Part shown: piece after piece, positions 13,404-22,189 of the stretch
Numbering within the stretch: position 1 is the stretch's first letter
Layout: the number at the start of each line of letters is the position of its first letter
Assembly: GCA_026874595.1 (NCBI GenBank)
Contig: CM049318.1
Coordinates: 23,564,456 to 23,628,455, forward strand
DNA from: Sipunculus nudus
Taxonomy: Eukaryota > Annelida > Sipuncula > Golfingiida > Sipunculidae
DNA length: 64,000 nucleotides
Direction: 5' to 3'
The notes under the pieces: model-generated
Databases searched by the model: none
The model's input: only the letters and a program-made list of their open reading frames with translations
What the model was told of the DNA's origin: nothing
Made by a program: the position numbers and the translations under genes

Positions 13404-16400
13404 ATTGTTCCTTGTCATAACATGCATGGTAGTTGCTAATGTTTAACACCAGGAACCAAAATTTTGTGTCAGTATCAAAGAATTTTTACACCAGTCATCT
13501 AGATAAAATAAATTTAAAATTATATGTAATGTTTTAACACATTCACTGCAGGAAAAATCACCCATCCTCCCAGATCCCATCCTTCAAAGTAAAAAAAAAT
13601 GTTTAGAAAGGGTAAGAACTGGCATCCCCGCAAATGACTTAAAATGATTACCATGAACATGTACAATGGCTCTGGTCTGCAGTTCAATTCATTAACTGTC
13701 AATAATACATGTATCAAATTACAGTGGAACCCCACAATCATCAAAGAAGTCTTAATTGGGGGGGGGGGGAATCGTATGGTGAAATTCTAAGTCACCTAGT
13801 TCCTATATTTAGGAACAAGAAAAGTGGTCATAAGTGTACGGTGGTCGCAATTGTGTGGTGGTCGCAAGGAGGCGTTCCATTGTAACACAAAATACTCCAC
13901 AAGGAGAGTTTGGAGACATGCAGCTGAGCATTATCTGGATGCGATATCTGGTACATGGTCAAAGTGCTCTCTTTGAATTTTGACTTAATATGACTTATAT
14001 GAAAAGATCAGTACAACTTGCTTTTCACATATTTCTTTTTTTAGAAATTGTCAACAGCATATGTGACAGGCTAAGTTATTTGTCTTTTTGATGTCAGTCG
14101 ATCAGTCAATTCAAAATGGATGAGTTTTTGACTGCATTCTCAAAAGATTCCATGGAAGATTTTATAGTATAATTACAAAACAAAATGTCACTCTGTAAAC
14201 ATTCTTTTCATTTCAGTTTGCCATTGCATTGACAATACCATATTTTCTCTTTCCATGTCAGCTACATTTGAATACCACTCAAAATGAAATTTAAATACTT
14301 ATTGTTAAAAAAGGAGATGTAAATTAAGGAGCTTTGTATCATATAGTTTACATCATATATCTCTTTGTGACAGGTTAAAGCCACTGCCAAGGAAAAAAAG
14401 GACCAGTCTGCAGCTAATATTGTTGATGAAATACTGAATGACGAAGAGCTGAAAGCAAGCCCAGGATTACCAAAGCTCTCCGATCTCATCAGGACAGCTC
14501 GGAGAATACAGAACCCTAACGCTAAACCTAGAAAGGTATTGCCACTTTATAGTCTTCTGCTTCCTTGGAAGGAATGGGGGACATTGATTTTGGTTTGTCT
14601 GTCCCTTGCTTTTCTGTACGTCAGGTTTTTTAGCTCAGCTGACTTTCAGTCATGCTGGGCTATAGCGATGGGTCTTTGTCCGGCGTCCTTCCGTCTGTCC
14701 GTCCGGCCGTCCGGCCGTTAGCAGGGCACAAATCGTAACCATAGGGGCTAGGGCCATGAACCCTATGCAGTCTTAGAGGTTCTAAAAAGATCTCCTTGCA
14801 AACCTGATATTAGGTCACTGCGACCTATATTCTCGAAGTTATGGGGTGTGTTTGCACCCCCCAGAAATAATTCTTTTAGCCAAAATTTTCATCCCAAACC
14901 TTCCATCTTTCACATACAGCTCACCTACCAACAGGGGAAGAACTATAATTATTTTGAGGTCAAAGGTCAAGGTCACAGAACCAACTTCTTTGAAAAGCCT
15001 GAGGATGCATTTTTTAGCCAAACCTTTCATCCCAATTCTTTGATCTTTCACATATAGCTCACCTACTAAGTGGGAGAAGAATCCTATAGATGTTGAGGTC
15101 ACAAGGTCAAAGGTCAGGGTCACAGGATCCACTTCTTTGAAAAGGTTGTGGACACATTTCAAGCTAGACCTTTCATTCCAAACCTTTCAGCACTGATATC
15201 GCTTCTCTTCCAACAGGGGAAAAGACCTGATGATTTTGAGGTCAAAGGTCAAGTTCACAGCACCCTCTTCTTGTGTGGAGTCATTTTCAGCAAACTTTTC
15301 AATCTATACTTTCCATCTGTCATATATGGCTTACCTACCAATAGGAGAAGAAGCCTATTGATATTGAGTTCAAAAGGTCAAAGGTCAAGGTCACAATATT
15401 GTTCTAAATGCTTGTGAACATATTTCAAGTGAAACTGTTCAACCCAAACCTTCAGTCTTTCACATATGCCACATCTATGCATCACTGAATTTGATTCAAA
15501 CTTCATATTTATGGGTCTTTTTGCATGAAGAAATAACTAATTGATTTTGAGGTCAGCTGGTCAGGAGGTTCAAGGTTGCAGGTCTAAGTTATTCACTCAT
15601 TGGTTGCTAAGTAATTACACCCGGCCAGATGTAAGTGGTTAGTATTTACCCATCATTTAGAAAGAATCGAGTTGATATGTGGGCAAAAGGCCAAGGTCAT
15701 AGGTCAGGGATGTTCACAATAACTTATTTTGTAGACCATCTCTATTTTTCTTGTTTTCTTGTATATATAACCATATGGCACTCACAACTGGTACATCTCA
15801 CTATGTGCCCATAATTGTCAGTGACACTTGTGATATATGACTCCCTTTTGTATCAGCTCATGGAGTGATAAGGATATATCATTAGTGCATAACAAAAACA
15901 CTGTTGCCGGAATGCTTTGGCCAGGCATTAAGACTATGAGAGTTAAGTGTTAAGTTTAGCTACTGATTTATAAAATGATGGGAACATTTTGCAGTTTATA
16001 TCATGGAATCATGGCAATAAACTTAGTTTTCTAGATATCTGAATATTATTATACAAATCATCAGATATACCAGCAAGTGTTTGTTCTGATAATATGTGGG
16101 TCTGTACCTGGATTTAGGATGGCTTTATTTGATAACAAGACTCTTAGTGATGCTTTCTGCATTTCTTTTCTTTTTGGTTTTGCAGTTAACCTACCCTGCT
16201 GACCCCATTGAATAGCAAGCTGATATTTAAAACAAATTTGACTTGCACTTTTTACATTTGCATGTTCATACATCTGATATGAGAGCTCTCCAACCTGATC
16301 ATGCCTTTTGAAACTTTTTGGACATTCATAACTGTTACATTCTTTGAAGCAATTGCTACAAGTTTAGTGTCTTATTGGAGGATGTGTGACTTGTCAGAAA

Positions 16401-19400
16401 ACCATTATGTCTGCCAGGTAGCCATTTTAGAAATCCTTTTGCCAGGACAGTTTCTGTGATTTTTTAATGATGTTTGGTCCCTTTTAGAGGATGTTTGTTG
16501 TTCAATTTCCGACCTGTCAGAAATCCAATATGGCCACCAGGACGCCATCTTTAAATTCCTTTAGAACATATTATCTCAAGAACTATTAAAGTGAATGCAG
16601 TGGGATGTATATTAATGTAATCTTGCATTGGGTCAAAGATTTCTTAATAAATATGACCATCATTTATGAAAGCTCAGTACAGTTGGCTTGTATTGAATAA
16701 AAATTAATATGGAAGCACCCGTTTCACAATAATTCTTGCATGGATTTCCTTGATCTTTTGCTATATTTTGATCTTATATGTGGCCTGTGTGGTATTCCTT
16801 TTGAGACTGATAGGTATCGAGCAAGCTGTGGGATTAGTTCCTGATAGCTCAACAACCATACATTTTGCCTTAGACCATCATTCACTATGTTTTAACCAGA
16901 CATATATGATAAGAATTTATGGCAATGTAGAAAGTTTAAACAAAATTGGCATATAGGTTCTGCAACAATTTTACTAGAAGTTGTGAATTGCAGCTCATGA
17001 TGTTGCAGTTCATGCTTGGCAGCTGAGCGTCATGACCCATGGGTCACTTGTGTTTCCGTGGGATAACTTTCCAAATTATTATCAGAGTTCATTCAAATTT
17101 GGGTCACTGATTGCTCTTATGCATACCTTGGTTGGGATTTGTTGTAGAGTGTCTGTCTAAAAAATTATTCTCACCAGCTCCAAAACAGAATTATCAAATT
17201 TTGGTCATATTTCACACCCGAAATTATGACATGTGGAGACATTTTGAGGGCACCGTAAAAACTAACCAGAGCCAGTATGACATGTGTAGAAATCTTCAGG
17301 CCAGCATAAAAACTAAAGCACATTGATTAGGCAAGCATGAAAGACAACAAGAGGCAGAAGCAGGAGACATTTATTCCATAAATTTACTTGTTTTGAAGGT
17401 AACTGCCTCTATTGCTTAAATGCTTTCTAACTAAGTAATATGTAGATCTGCAGAATTACATCCAATTTCAGACTACATAACATGGGCTAACAGGGGATAA
17501 CTCTTTAGTCAACTAGGCTTGGTGTACCACTCCTGTTCTAGTTGTTTCATCCCAAATGCTGGTTCATAACAATGAGGAACCCCTGGAAGGTACACTTGTA
17601 TGTGAGTGAAACATGACTGTAGGGCACCGTCTCCCCATTAAGGCCACAGTGCGCACATCCTCTGGTGGAGCCAACCATGAAAAATCTCGCTGCCTAAGCT
17701 GAGATTCAAACTCCCGGATCTCCCGGCTTTGAGTCCTTTGAAGCTTGTTATTGGTATTTGTTCTGTCCTTGGGTAGGACATAGCCATAGTGTTAACAGCA
17801 TTGGACTGAGGAGTGGAAGTCCCTGACAGGGTCGCAGAGGCAAAACGGTGAAATCTCAAGAGAACCTCTGATATCTTAACCACAGGTTATAACTCCTGGT
17901 TTATTCCTGTCCTCATGTAGGTTTAAAACTTAAATCAGTGAGGTTAAATAATAACTTCATTTTTATTATATCATTACCTTCATCCTCAATGAATATACAG
18001 TGCCACCAACTGGCAGTTAACTTGTCTTTTAAAAAAAGAATAACAGAAAAAAGCTTAGACTGTCATACATAATAATTGATAGAGGGATCAAAAGTTTTCA
18101 TACTCATTTGATGTCAAGACCCTAATGTGACATACACAGCACAATCATGAACTTAGCACCATGACCAGTGGGTCACTTGTGTTCTGTTGAGACTTGATAA
18201 AAAAAATCATACTGACTAACGCTGATTCCGAAGGATGTGTGGTATGGTAATTAAGGATTCATACAAGAGTGCAGGCATGGGGCAAAATCATTTCTTTGAA
18301 AATTAGTTAATAGATGGATGTAAAAATCAGATAGATTTACTGAATTAATTGAATATGGATGGCATATGAACCTTTTTGATGGTTTCTGGCCTATATATTT
18401 AATTCTTTATCATTTAAGCTTTCTTTTTGTTCTCTGTTTGTCATATATTGAACAAAATTATAGTTATTTCATAATTAACACAAAAAACAGATATCCATTT
18501 CATTAACATATTTTAAATGTTCTGACTTTTGACAATACAGTATTACAATATTTTTGTATATTTTCAGCTGTGGAGAAGCCAACTTGAGGAAGCTAGCAGT
18601 GAGGACTTTGTGATATTAGAGGCTGGTTCTCAGCGAGGAAAGACCATCCTCGTAGAGAAAGCTGGTTATGCGTACAGTTTTAAACGCTCAGTAGGATCAG
18701 GCACCTACTGGGCATGCACGTTAAGGAACAAGACGTTTAACTGCAAGGCTACAGTCATCCAACAAGGAGATGTGTTCAAAAGGGGCGTGGCCAAGCATGT
18801 ACATAAACCTACTCCAGGCCTACTTGCCAAGAAAATTGTCACTGCCAAGGTCAGAGTCAAATTTAATATGTTACATATGGTCTCAAAAGTGCCATATGAA
18901 ATTTTGCAGGTCAGCCATGCACAATATTCAAGTTTGCATAAAAGTGCTGTGTAAAAGTCTGGTAAATCCAGTGCATTGATCATAAAAACAACATTTGTTA
19001 CACTATTTCATTTTTCACGAAATTTTAAAATATGTCCTAAAATTACACAGTCATGTAATATTTATAAAAGCATTTGACAAGATGGCTGCATCCATTGACA
19101 ATATTGACTCCTCCCAAACCTTCATTCAGCTAATAATGTACTGGTAAGGTATTTCAGGAAATGACGCTCCTGCCAAAATAAAAAAAATACAGTTATGAGC
19201 AACTCTGTCGTTATCATGAATAGCAGTGTTCATTTTGACAGCATGAAAACATGCACAATGCAGAGAAGAAAGAAATGGGTTTTGTGTATGTGTGCAACAA
19301 AAGAACCAGCTTAGAGTGTGTACAGTGTTATCTAAGCCATTGTTTCATTGCATGACAAGATTTGGGCTGAGCTGTTTGAAAGGCCTAACTCAATATTTAG

Positions 19401-21489
19401 TTTAGAACACTCCAAATGGTGACTTGCCCCACTTTATGAACTTTAGTTGCACTATATTTAGTTAGGTTGACCAAGATTTTCCGGGTATAAAGGAGCTGTT
19501 ATACATCATGCAGGAAATTTAACTTAATTTTGAAATAATTTTTACATTCCAAAGTGTTTTTCATTATAGATCACTCCTTGTGGAGCGTGGAGGCATTATG
19601 GGTAGGATGGTGGACTTGTGACCACAAGGTTGTTGGTTCATGTCCCCTTTTGACCGCAATCTGCGCTAAGACTACTAGCCAAAGTCTTTACCACAAGGGT
19701 GCCCTCTCTATGCCCAGGAGTGAATTGGTGCTGGTCATAGATGGCAGGCAAATGGAGAATGAATAACCTTCTTGTGCCTGTTATGGCTGCTTGGGTTGTA
19801 TGCTTCCCAGGGAGCCAATAAATCTACTTGCATGAACAGGCCTGAAAGACCAAGAAGGCCAATTGTGAGGTCAGATGAGACTGACATGGTTGATGATATC
19901 AGACTATAAACCCCCGCCTTAACCTCTTTCATTTCTATTATTGAATAGACAAATGAACTTCATCAAAATAAGGTGATGTGCTGAATTCTTCCTAAAGGTT
20001 CCTTATCACTCATTAAAATGTCAAGAAATATTCTTCTTGAACAGGGTTTGACTTTTAATAATGCTTATGTTATGGATTGTACAGGTGCGAGCCACTGCCA
20101 TGCAGAACCCGATGGAGTCTGCGTCTACGATCGTGAAGGAGATCTTGAACGGAGAGGATCCTGACACCTGCTCGTCACTGGTGAATCCCTTACATCTCGT
20201 TAAAACAGCGCAGCGTTTACAGAAAGTCAGCAGTCCTGAGGGCCAGGTCAGACCTAGGAGGAGGGTAGGTTATAATGGAAATTTGTCTCATAATATTTTC
20301 AAATTGGAGGGTAGCTTATAATTCAGTTTTATTTGATAATACTCAAGATGGAGGATAAGTTATAATTAAGGTTTGTTTGACAATTCTCAAAATCTATAGT
20401 AGGTAATAAATAGGGGTTGTCTGATAATACTCAAACTGGAGGGTAGGTTATCATTAAGTTATGTCTGATAATATATTCAAAATGGAGGGCAAGTTATAAA
20501 TTAAGTTTTGTCTGATAATATGCTCAAAATGGAGAGTAAGTTATTATAAAATTTTGTCTGGATAAAGGGAGTGTAAGCTATAATTAAGTTTTGTCTGAAT
20601 TTTTAGCTTATTTAAAAAAGATTTAAAACAGTATTTTGTCTTAGTTTTTTTAGTTTGAATCTTTGATACATGATGATATTTCTATGGAGGATACGTAGTC
20701 AATACTGGATTTGATTTAATTTTAATCTATTGCTGTGTTATGGATTATGTAAATTGTCCAAAGAAATAACCAGAACACTGTCATTTTGGGCACCTGTTTC
20801 ATAACATCACAAAACTCCTTGTCCATTAAGATCATGCCACAGGCATTTATTTATAATATCCATTGATGTTAGAATTGGTGTATATTTGTGAAGAGCAAAA
20901 GATATTTCACAGTGTTTCATTGCAGGTGTCAAATTTTTTTTGGACCACTGATTCAGAGCTGTTAAAATAAAATATGTATCTTTAGGGTGGAAGAAAGAAA
21001 GCGTCAGTTGGTACAGGAGCAGGGAGTGACGCCTCACCGACGATGCCTCCTGACTTTGGTACACCATCTGAATATGCAAGTTCGATGGGATCAGTTATTG
21101 AAGGTCCGGAAGCTGCTGATGACCACAGTGATGCCGGGTCACCACTTAAGAATGGTCAGTGGAACCAGGCGGCTGTGCTGGTCGAAGCTATATCAAGCAT
21201 TAATGACAGCCATGTTGAAACGGCTGGGAACATCGAAAACACGAACTTGATTTTCAACACAGTCAATGAGCAGCCACAGTATTCCACGGCCATAGAGTAC
21301 GCTCAGCAAGTGATGCAGCCAATCACCACGACGGAAAATGTCACAAATATGACACCCGCAAAAGTTAATGAAAACAAAAATGAGTCAGAAACAGATGAAG
21401 GAGAAAATACGTTGTCAATAAAAGTACCAAAGACAGTTAACAAAGTCGTGCTAGAACGAGAAGGCAAAAAGTTGGTTTTGCTATTTTAG
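2169..21489 (+). CDS. Two-FLYWCH zinc-finger protein, 7 coding exons
   Basis: The coding exons are 2169-2189, 4235-4404, 13073-13355, 14374-14535, 18568-18849, 20085-20264 and 20986-21489. All junctions are GT-AG and phases are compatible, giving 533 residues. After a short start (MKKQEFV) comes an acidic stretch of about 60 residues (exon 2). A FLYWCH finger follows (exon 3: YWRC, NC and HIH supply the C2H2 ligands), then a helical linker (exon 4), a second finger (exon 5: YWAC, NC, HVH), a second linker (exon 6), and a basic patch (RPRRRGGRKKA) spanning the exon 6/7 junction that looks like a nuclear localisation or AT-hook-like signal. The last 150 residues are polar and unrecognised. FLYWCH fingers are known as DNA- or protein-binding modules related to those of Mutator-like transposases, so a nuclear regulatory role is inferred. 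No transposase core is present. The start is the first ATG after a GC-richer leader. Exon boundaries were deduced by eye. Confidence 0.85.
3037..3060. repeat. Poly-T tract in FLYWCH intron 1
   Basis: Uninterrupted run of T. Possibly the tail of a decayed minus-strand retroposon, but no body is recognisable. Confidence 0.7.
3230..3860. repeat. Degenerate inverted-repeat (foldback-like) segment
   Basis: CTTGGCCAAATCCATTGGC with GCAAAAACAG (3268-3312) is matched in inverse orientation near 3805-3845 (CAACGGATTTGGCCGAAGAG and GCAAAAACAG). Arms are about 35-60 bp and imperfect. No target duplication identified. Confidence 0.35.
4235..4404 (+). CDS. FLYWCH gene exon 2 (acidic region)
   Basis: Preceded by a T-rich acceptor ending GTAG and followed by donor GTATGT. 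It encodes 56 residues rich in Glu and Asp and ends in phase 2. The open frame continues past the donor only until 4443. Confidence 0.8.
4572..4650. repeat. Dispersed repeat, copy 1 of an inverted pair
   Basis: About 75 bp here match the reverse complement of 11591-11664, sharing CTAGGTCTAGAATGTCA and GACACTTAGTGATATCAG. The preceding 110 bp contain two copies of a GACAATGTCGG motif with TCTAGGCA, suggesting a small palindromic element. Confidence 0.55.
4800..6178. mobile_element. Tc1/mariner-type non-autonomous element, 1.38 kb
   Basis: Perfect terminal inverted repeats of 25 bp begin CCGTAAAATCTCCACTTAAA at the left and are mirrored at the right, flanked by TA on both sides (4798-4799, 6179-6180). 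A second, diverged TIR-like copy (GCGGTTTTAATTGGAAG) lies just inside the right end. No transposase-like reading frame is visible, so it is non-autonomous or decayed. It lies in FLYWCH intron 2. Confidence 0.7.
6524..7375 (+). mobile_element. AGCTCAGCTGA-family element, left-end copy without right end (A2)
   Basis: Begins with a T run and AGCTCAGCTGAC, the inverted arm GTCATCTGAGCT, then the usual GTCCGTCGTCCGTCCGTC run. It is cut short where the near-identical left end of the next copy begins at 7376. Contains a poly-C tract near 7097. Confidence 0.65.
7376..10010 (+). mobile_element. AGCTCAGCTGA-family element (A3), 2.6 kb
   Basis: Left end TTTTTAGCTCAGCTGAC with GTCCGTC repeats; right end AGCTGAGCGCC, GTGACCCATAGGTC, CCTTGT. 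The core has about 680-bp units: a segment at 7975 (CCTGTAAATACTGTGGAT) recurs at 8656 and, diverged, at 6820 and 10557. Open frames inside (such as 8723-9127) have no recognisable protein and are not called genes. Confidence 0.65.
10255..11000. repeat. Poly-C-anchored tandem duplication
   Basis: Two related blocks (about 10255-10450 and 10780-10990), each with a poly-C tract preceded by CCACCAT-like bases and followed by CTGGG then A/T-rich sequence. They flank another copy of the A3-type core near 10557. Probably part of the same repeat cluster. Confidence 0.45.
11530..11567. repeat. (TA)n microsatellite
   Basis: Alternating TA with one interruption, in FLYWCH intron 2. Confidence 0.8.
11591..11664. 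repeat. Dispersed repeat, copy 2 of an inverted pair
   Basis: Reverse-complement match to 4572-4650. Both copies lie in FLYWCH intron 2, 7 kb apart. Confidence 0.55.
12140..12990. other. GC-richer island of unknown nature in FLYWCH intron 2
   Basis: Composition shifts clearly upward in G+C compared with flanking intron, with many TGCCTG/GCGGGC motifs. Small open frames on both strands lack recognisable domains and splice signals. It ends about 80 bp before exon 3. Confidence 0.35.
13073..13355 (+). CDS. FLYWCH gene exon 3 (first FLYWCH finger)
   Basis: Encodes the first finger. It shows FVFV, GSQRG, LVEKAGY, YWRC, NCFAT, then HIH and PGLL. The donor GTCAGT is followed directly by an (AT)n microsatellite. 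Confidence 0.9.
13368..13402. repeat. (AT)n microsatellite after exon 3
   Basis: Begins 13 bp after the exon 3 donor. Confidence 0.8.
13722..13882. mobile_element. Mariner/Tigger-like MITE, 161 bp
   Basis: Starts CAGTGGAACCCC and ends GGCGTTCCATTG (reverse CAATGGAACGCC), flanked by TA at 13720-13721 and 13883-13884. Contains a short poly-G tract and the repeated motif GGTGGTCGCAA. The CAGTGGAACC terminus resembles pogo/Tigger-type MITEs. Confidence 0.6.
14374..14535 (+). CDS. FLYWCH gene exon 4 (linker after finger 1)
   Basis: 54 codons, phase 0 at both ends. It begins VKATAK and contains IVDEILNDEE and LIRTARRIQ. It is clearly related to exon 6. A dispersed repeat starts about 15 bp after its donor. 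Confidence 0.85.
14548..17390 (+). mobile_element. Y-type repeat, split by an inserted element
   Basis: Sequence at 14548-14628 and 17052-17390 together matches the uninterrupted copy at 55117-55555. The left part shares GCTTCCTTGG, GACATTGATTT and TTTGTCTGTC; the right part shares ATTATCAG, TGACATGTGGAGACAT and AACAAGAGGC. The interruption is element A4. Confidence 0.65.
14625..17051 (+). mobile_element. AGCTCAGCTGA-family element (A4), 2.4 kb
   Basis: Left end TTTTTTAGCTCAGCTGAC with GTCCGTCC runs; right end CAGCTGAGCGTC, ATGACCCATGGGTCAC, TTG. The core from 14880 to 15720 has about five units of 128-143 bp with AGGTCAAAGGTCAAGGTCAC. A second array of two 118-bp units (GAGGATGT...CCTGTCAGAAA) lies at about 16375-16565. 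Inserted in the Y-type repeat. Confidence 0.75.
17638..17883 (-). repeat. Possible tRNA-related SINE
   Basis: On the minus strand a promoter-like A-box region (GTGGTTAAGATATCAGAGG) and a degenerate B-box (GAGTTTGAATCTC) lie in a locally GC-richer block. No poly-A or target duplication recognised, so the call is tentative. Confidence 0.3.
18147..18181 (+). mobile_element. Isolated degenerate right end of the AGCTCAGCTGA family
   Basis: Reads TTAGCACCATGACC, AGTGGGTCACTTGTG, similar to the other right ends but with a decayed palindrome. No matching left end seen nearby. Confidence 0.4.
18568..18849 (+). CDS. FLYWCH gene exon 5 (second FLYWCH finger)
   Basis: 94 codons, phase 0. It encodes the second finger with GSQRG, LVEKAGY, YWAC, NCKAT, HVH and PGLLAKK. 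The motif order and spacing match exon 3. Confidence 0.9.
19585..19830 (+). repeat. tRNA-derived SINE
   Basis: A-box-like GGGTAGGATGGTGGA, an anticodon-arm-like CTTGTGACCACAAGG (5-bp stem), then B-box-like GGTTCATGTCC, followed by an unrelated body ending near TCTACTTGCATG. This is the usual layout of a tRNA-headed SINE. It is in FLYWCH intron 5. Confidence 0.5.
20085..20264 (+). CDS. FLYWCH gene exon 6 (linker after finger 2)
   Basis: 60 codons, phase 0. It begins VRATAM and carries IVKEILNGED and LVKTAQRLQ, parallel to exon 4. Its donor (GAGG/GTAGGT) is the first member of a tandem array of donor-like sequences in the following intron. Confidence 0.85.
20265..20600 (+). repeat. Minisatellite copying the exon 6 splice donor
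   Basis: Eight tandem units of 37-48 bp (consensus GGAGGGTAGGTTATAATTAA plus TTTGTCTGATAAT and CTCAAAAT) start at the real exon 6/intron boundary. Donor-like positions fall at 20265, 20311, 20355, 20403, 20443, 20489, 20536 and 20573. Five of the seven downstream units keep a GT at the donor position (20311, 20403, 20443, 20536, 20573). Confidence 0.75.
20986..21489 (+). CDS. FLYWCH gene exon 7 (C-terminus and stop)
   Basis: Starts after TTTAG with GGRKKASVG, completing a basic patch. It continues as about 150 polar residues ending GKKLVLLF and a TAG stop. No domain recognised. Confidence 0.85.
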   Translation, partial: GGRKKASVGTGAGSDASPTMPPDFGTPSEYASSMGSVIEGPEAADDHSDAGSPLKNGQWNQAAVLVEAISSINDSHVETAGNIENTNLIFNTVNEQPQYSTAIEYAQQVMQPITTTENVTNMTPAKVNENKNESETDEGENTLSIKVPKTVNKVVLEREGKKLVLLF

Positions 21490-21985
21490 TGTTGGTGCTG
21501 TCAGTGGTGTGTATTGATTAAGTGTTGATATTAACTGGCCCCAGTGGGGGCTTCCTATGGCTTTGGAGGTAAGAGAAATGCTTATATAAGTCTTCTTCCC
21601 AGGTTCAATTATATACCTTTTAAGAATTTCAGTACTTGTCCGAATAGAGAGTCTGGTTAAGTGACACCATCACTTAAAAATGAGAGTAATTTTTCCATTA
21701 ATTTCAGCATTTTAATTATTTTATACAATTATAGCTCTGCTGGTTAAATATGTAAATTACACGAGTCCAGCTTGATGTTTTAACTGGGTTTAAATTTGTT
21801 AAGATACTATGTCAGAATCTCAGTGCTTTCCATGCTATACAGGAAAAGGAAAAGGCTAAAAAATAATTCTATCTAAGGTAAATTTAATAGAATATAGATT
21901 AACAGACTGGTGTCAATGAACTTCTTGTGTACAGTTCATTTTAAAAAGAGGTTACTGCTTGGTATTGGGACAGGTTGGCTCTGCA

Positions 21986-22173
21986 CAGTGGAACCATTCT
22001 GAAAGACCATCCATTAAATAAGACCACCTGTCTATTAAGACCTCCCATGAGTGAACTGAAAGCATTCACATTTTTATTATTGACCTGTCTAATAAGACCA
22101 TTTCTGAATTAAGCCCACTTTTGGTCAGTCCCACAGGTGGTCTTATTACACAGATATTACACAGATATCACTG
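21986..22173. mobile_element. Mariner/Tigger-like MITE, about 190 bp
   Basis: Starts CAGTGGAACC and ends GATATCACTG followed by TA. Internal AAGACCACCTGTCTATTAAG and its diverged repeats are typical of this MITE group. The left TA is lost. Confidence 0.4.
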
Positions 22174-22189
22174 TATATTGATGTATTGT

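Noticed and set aside
19585-19650. Functional tRNA gene
   Set aside because: Only A-box, anticodon-arm and B-box-like segments are present; no matching acceptor stem or terminator, so it is better explained as a SINE head.
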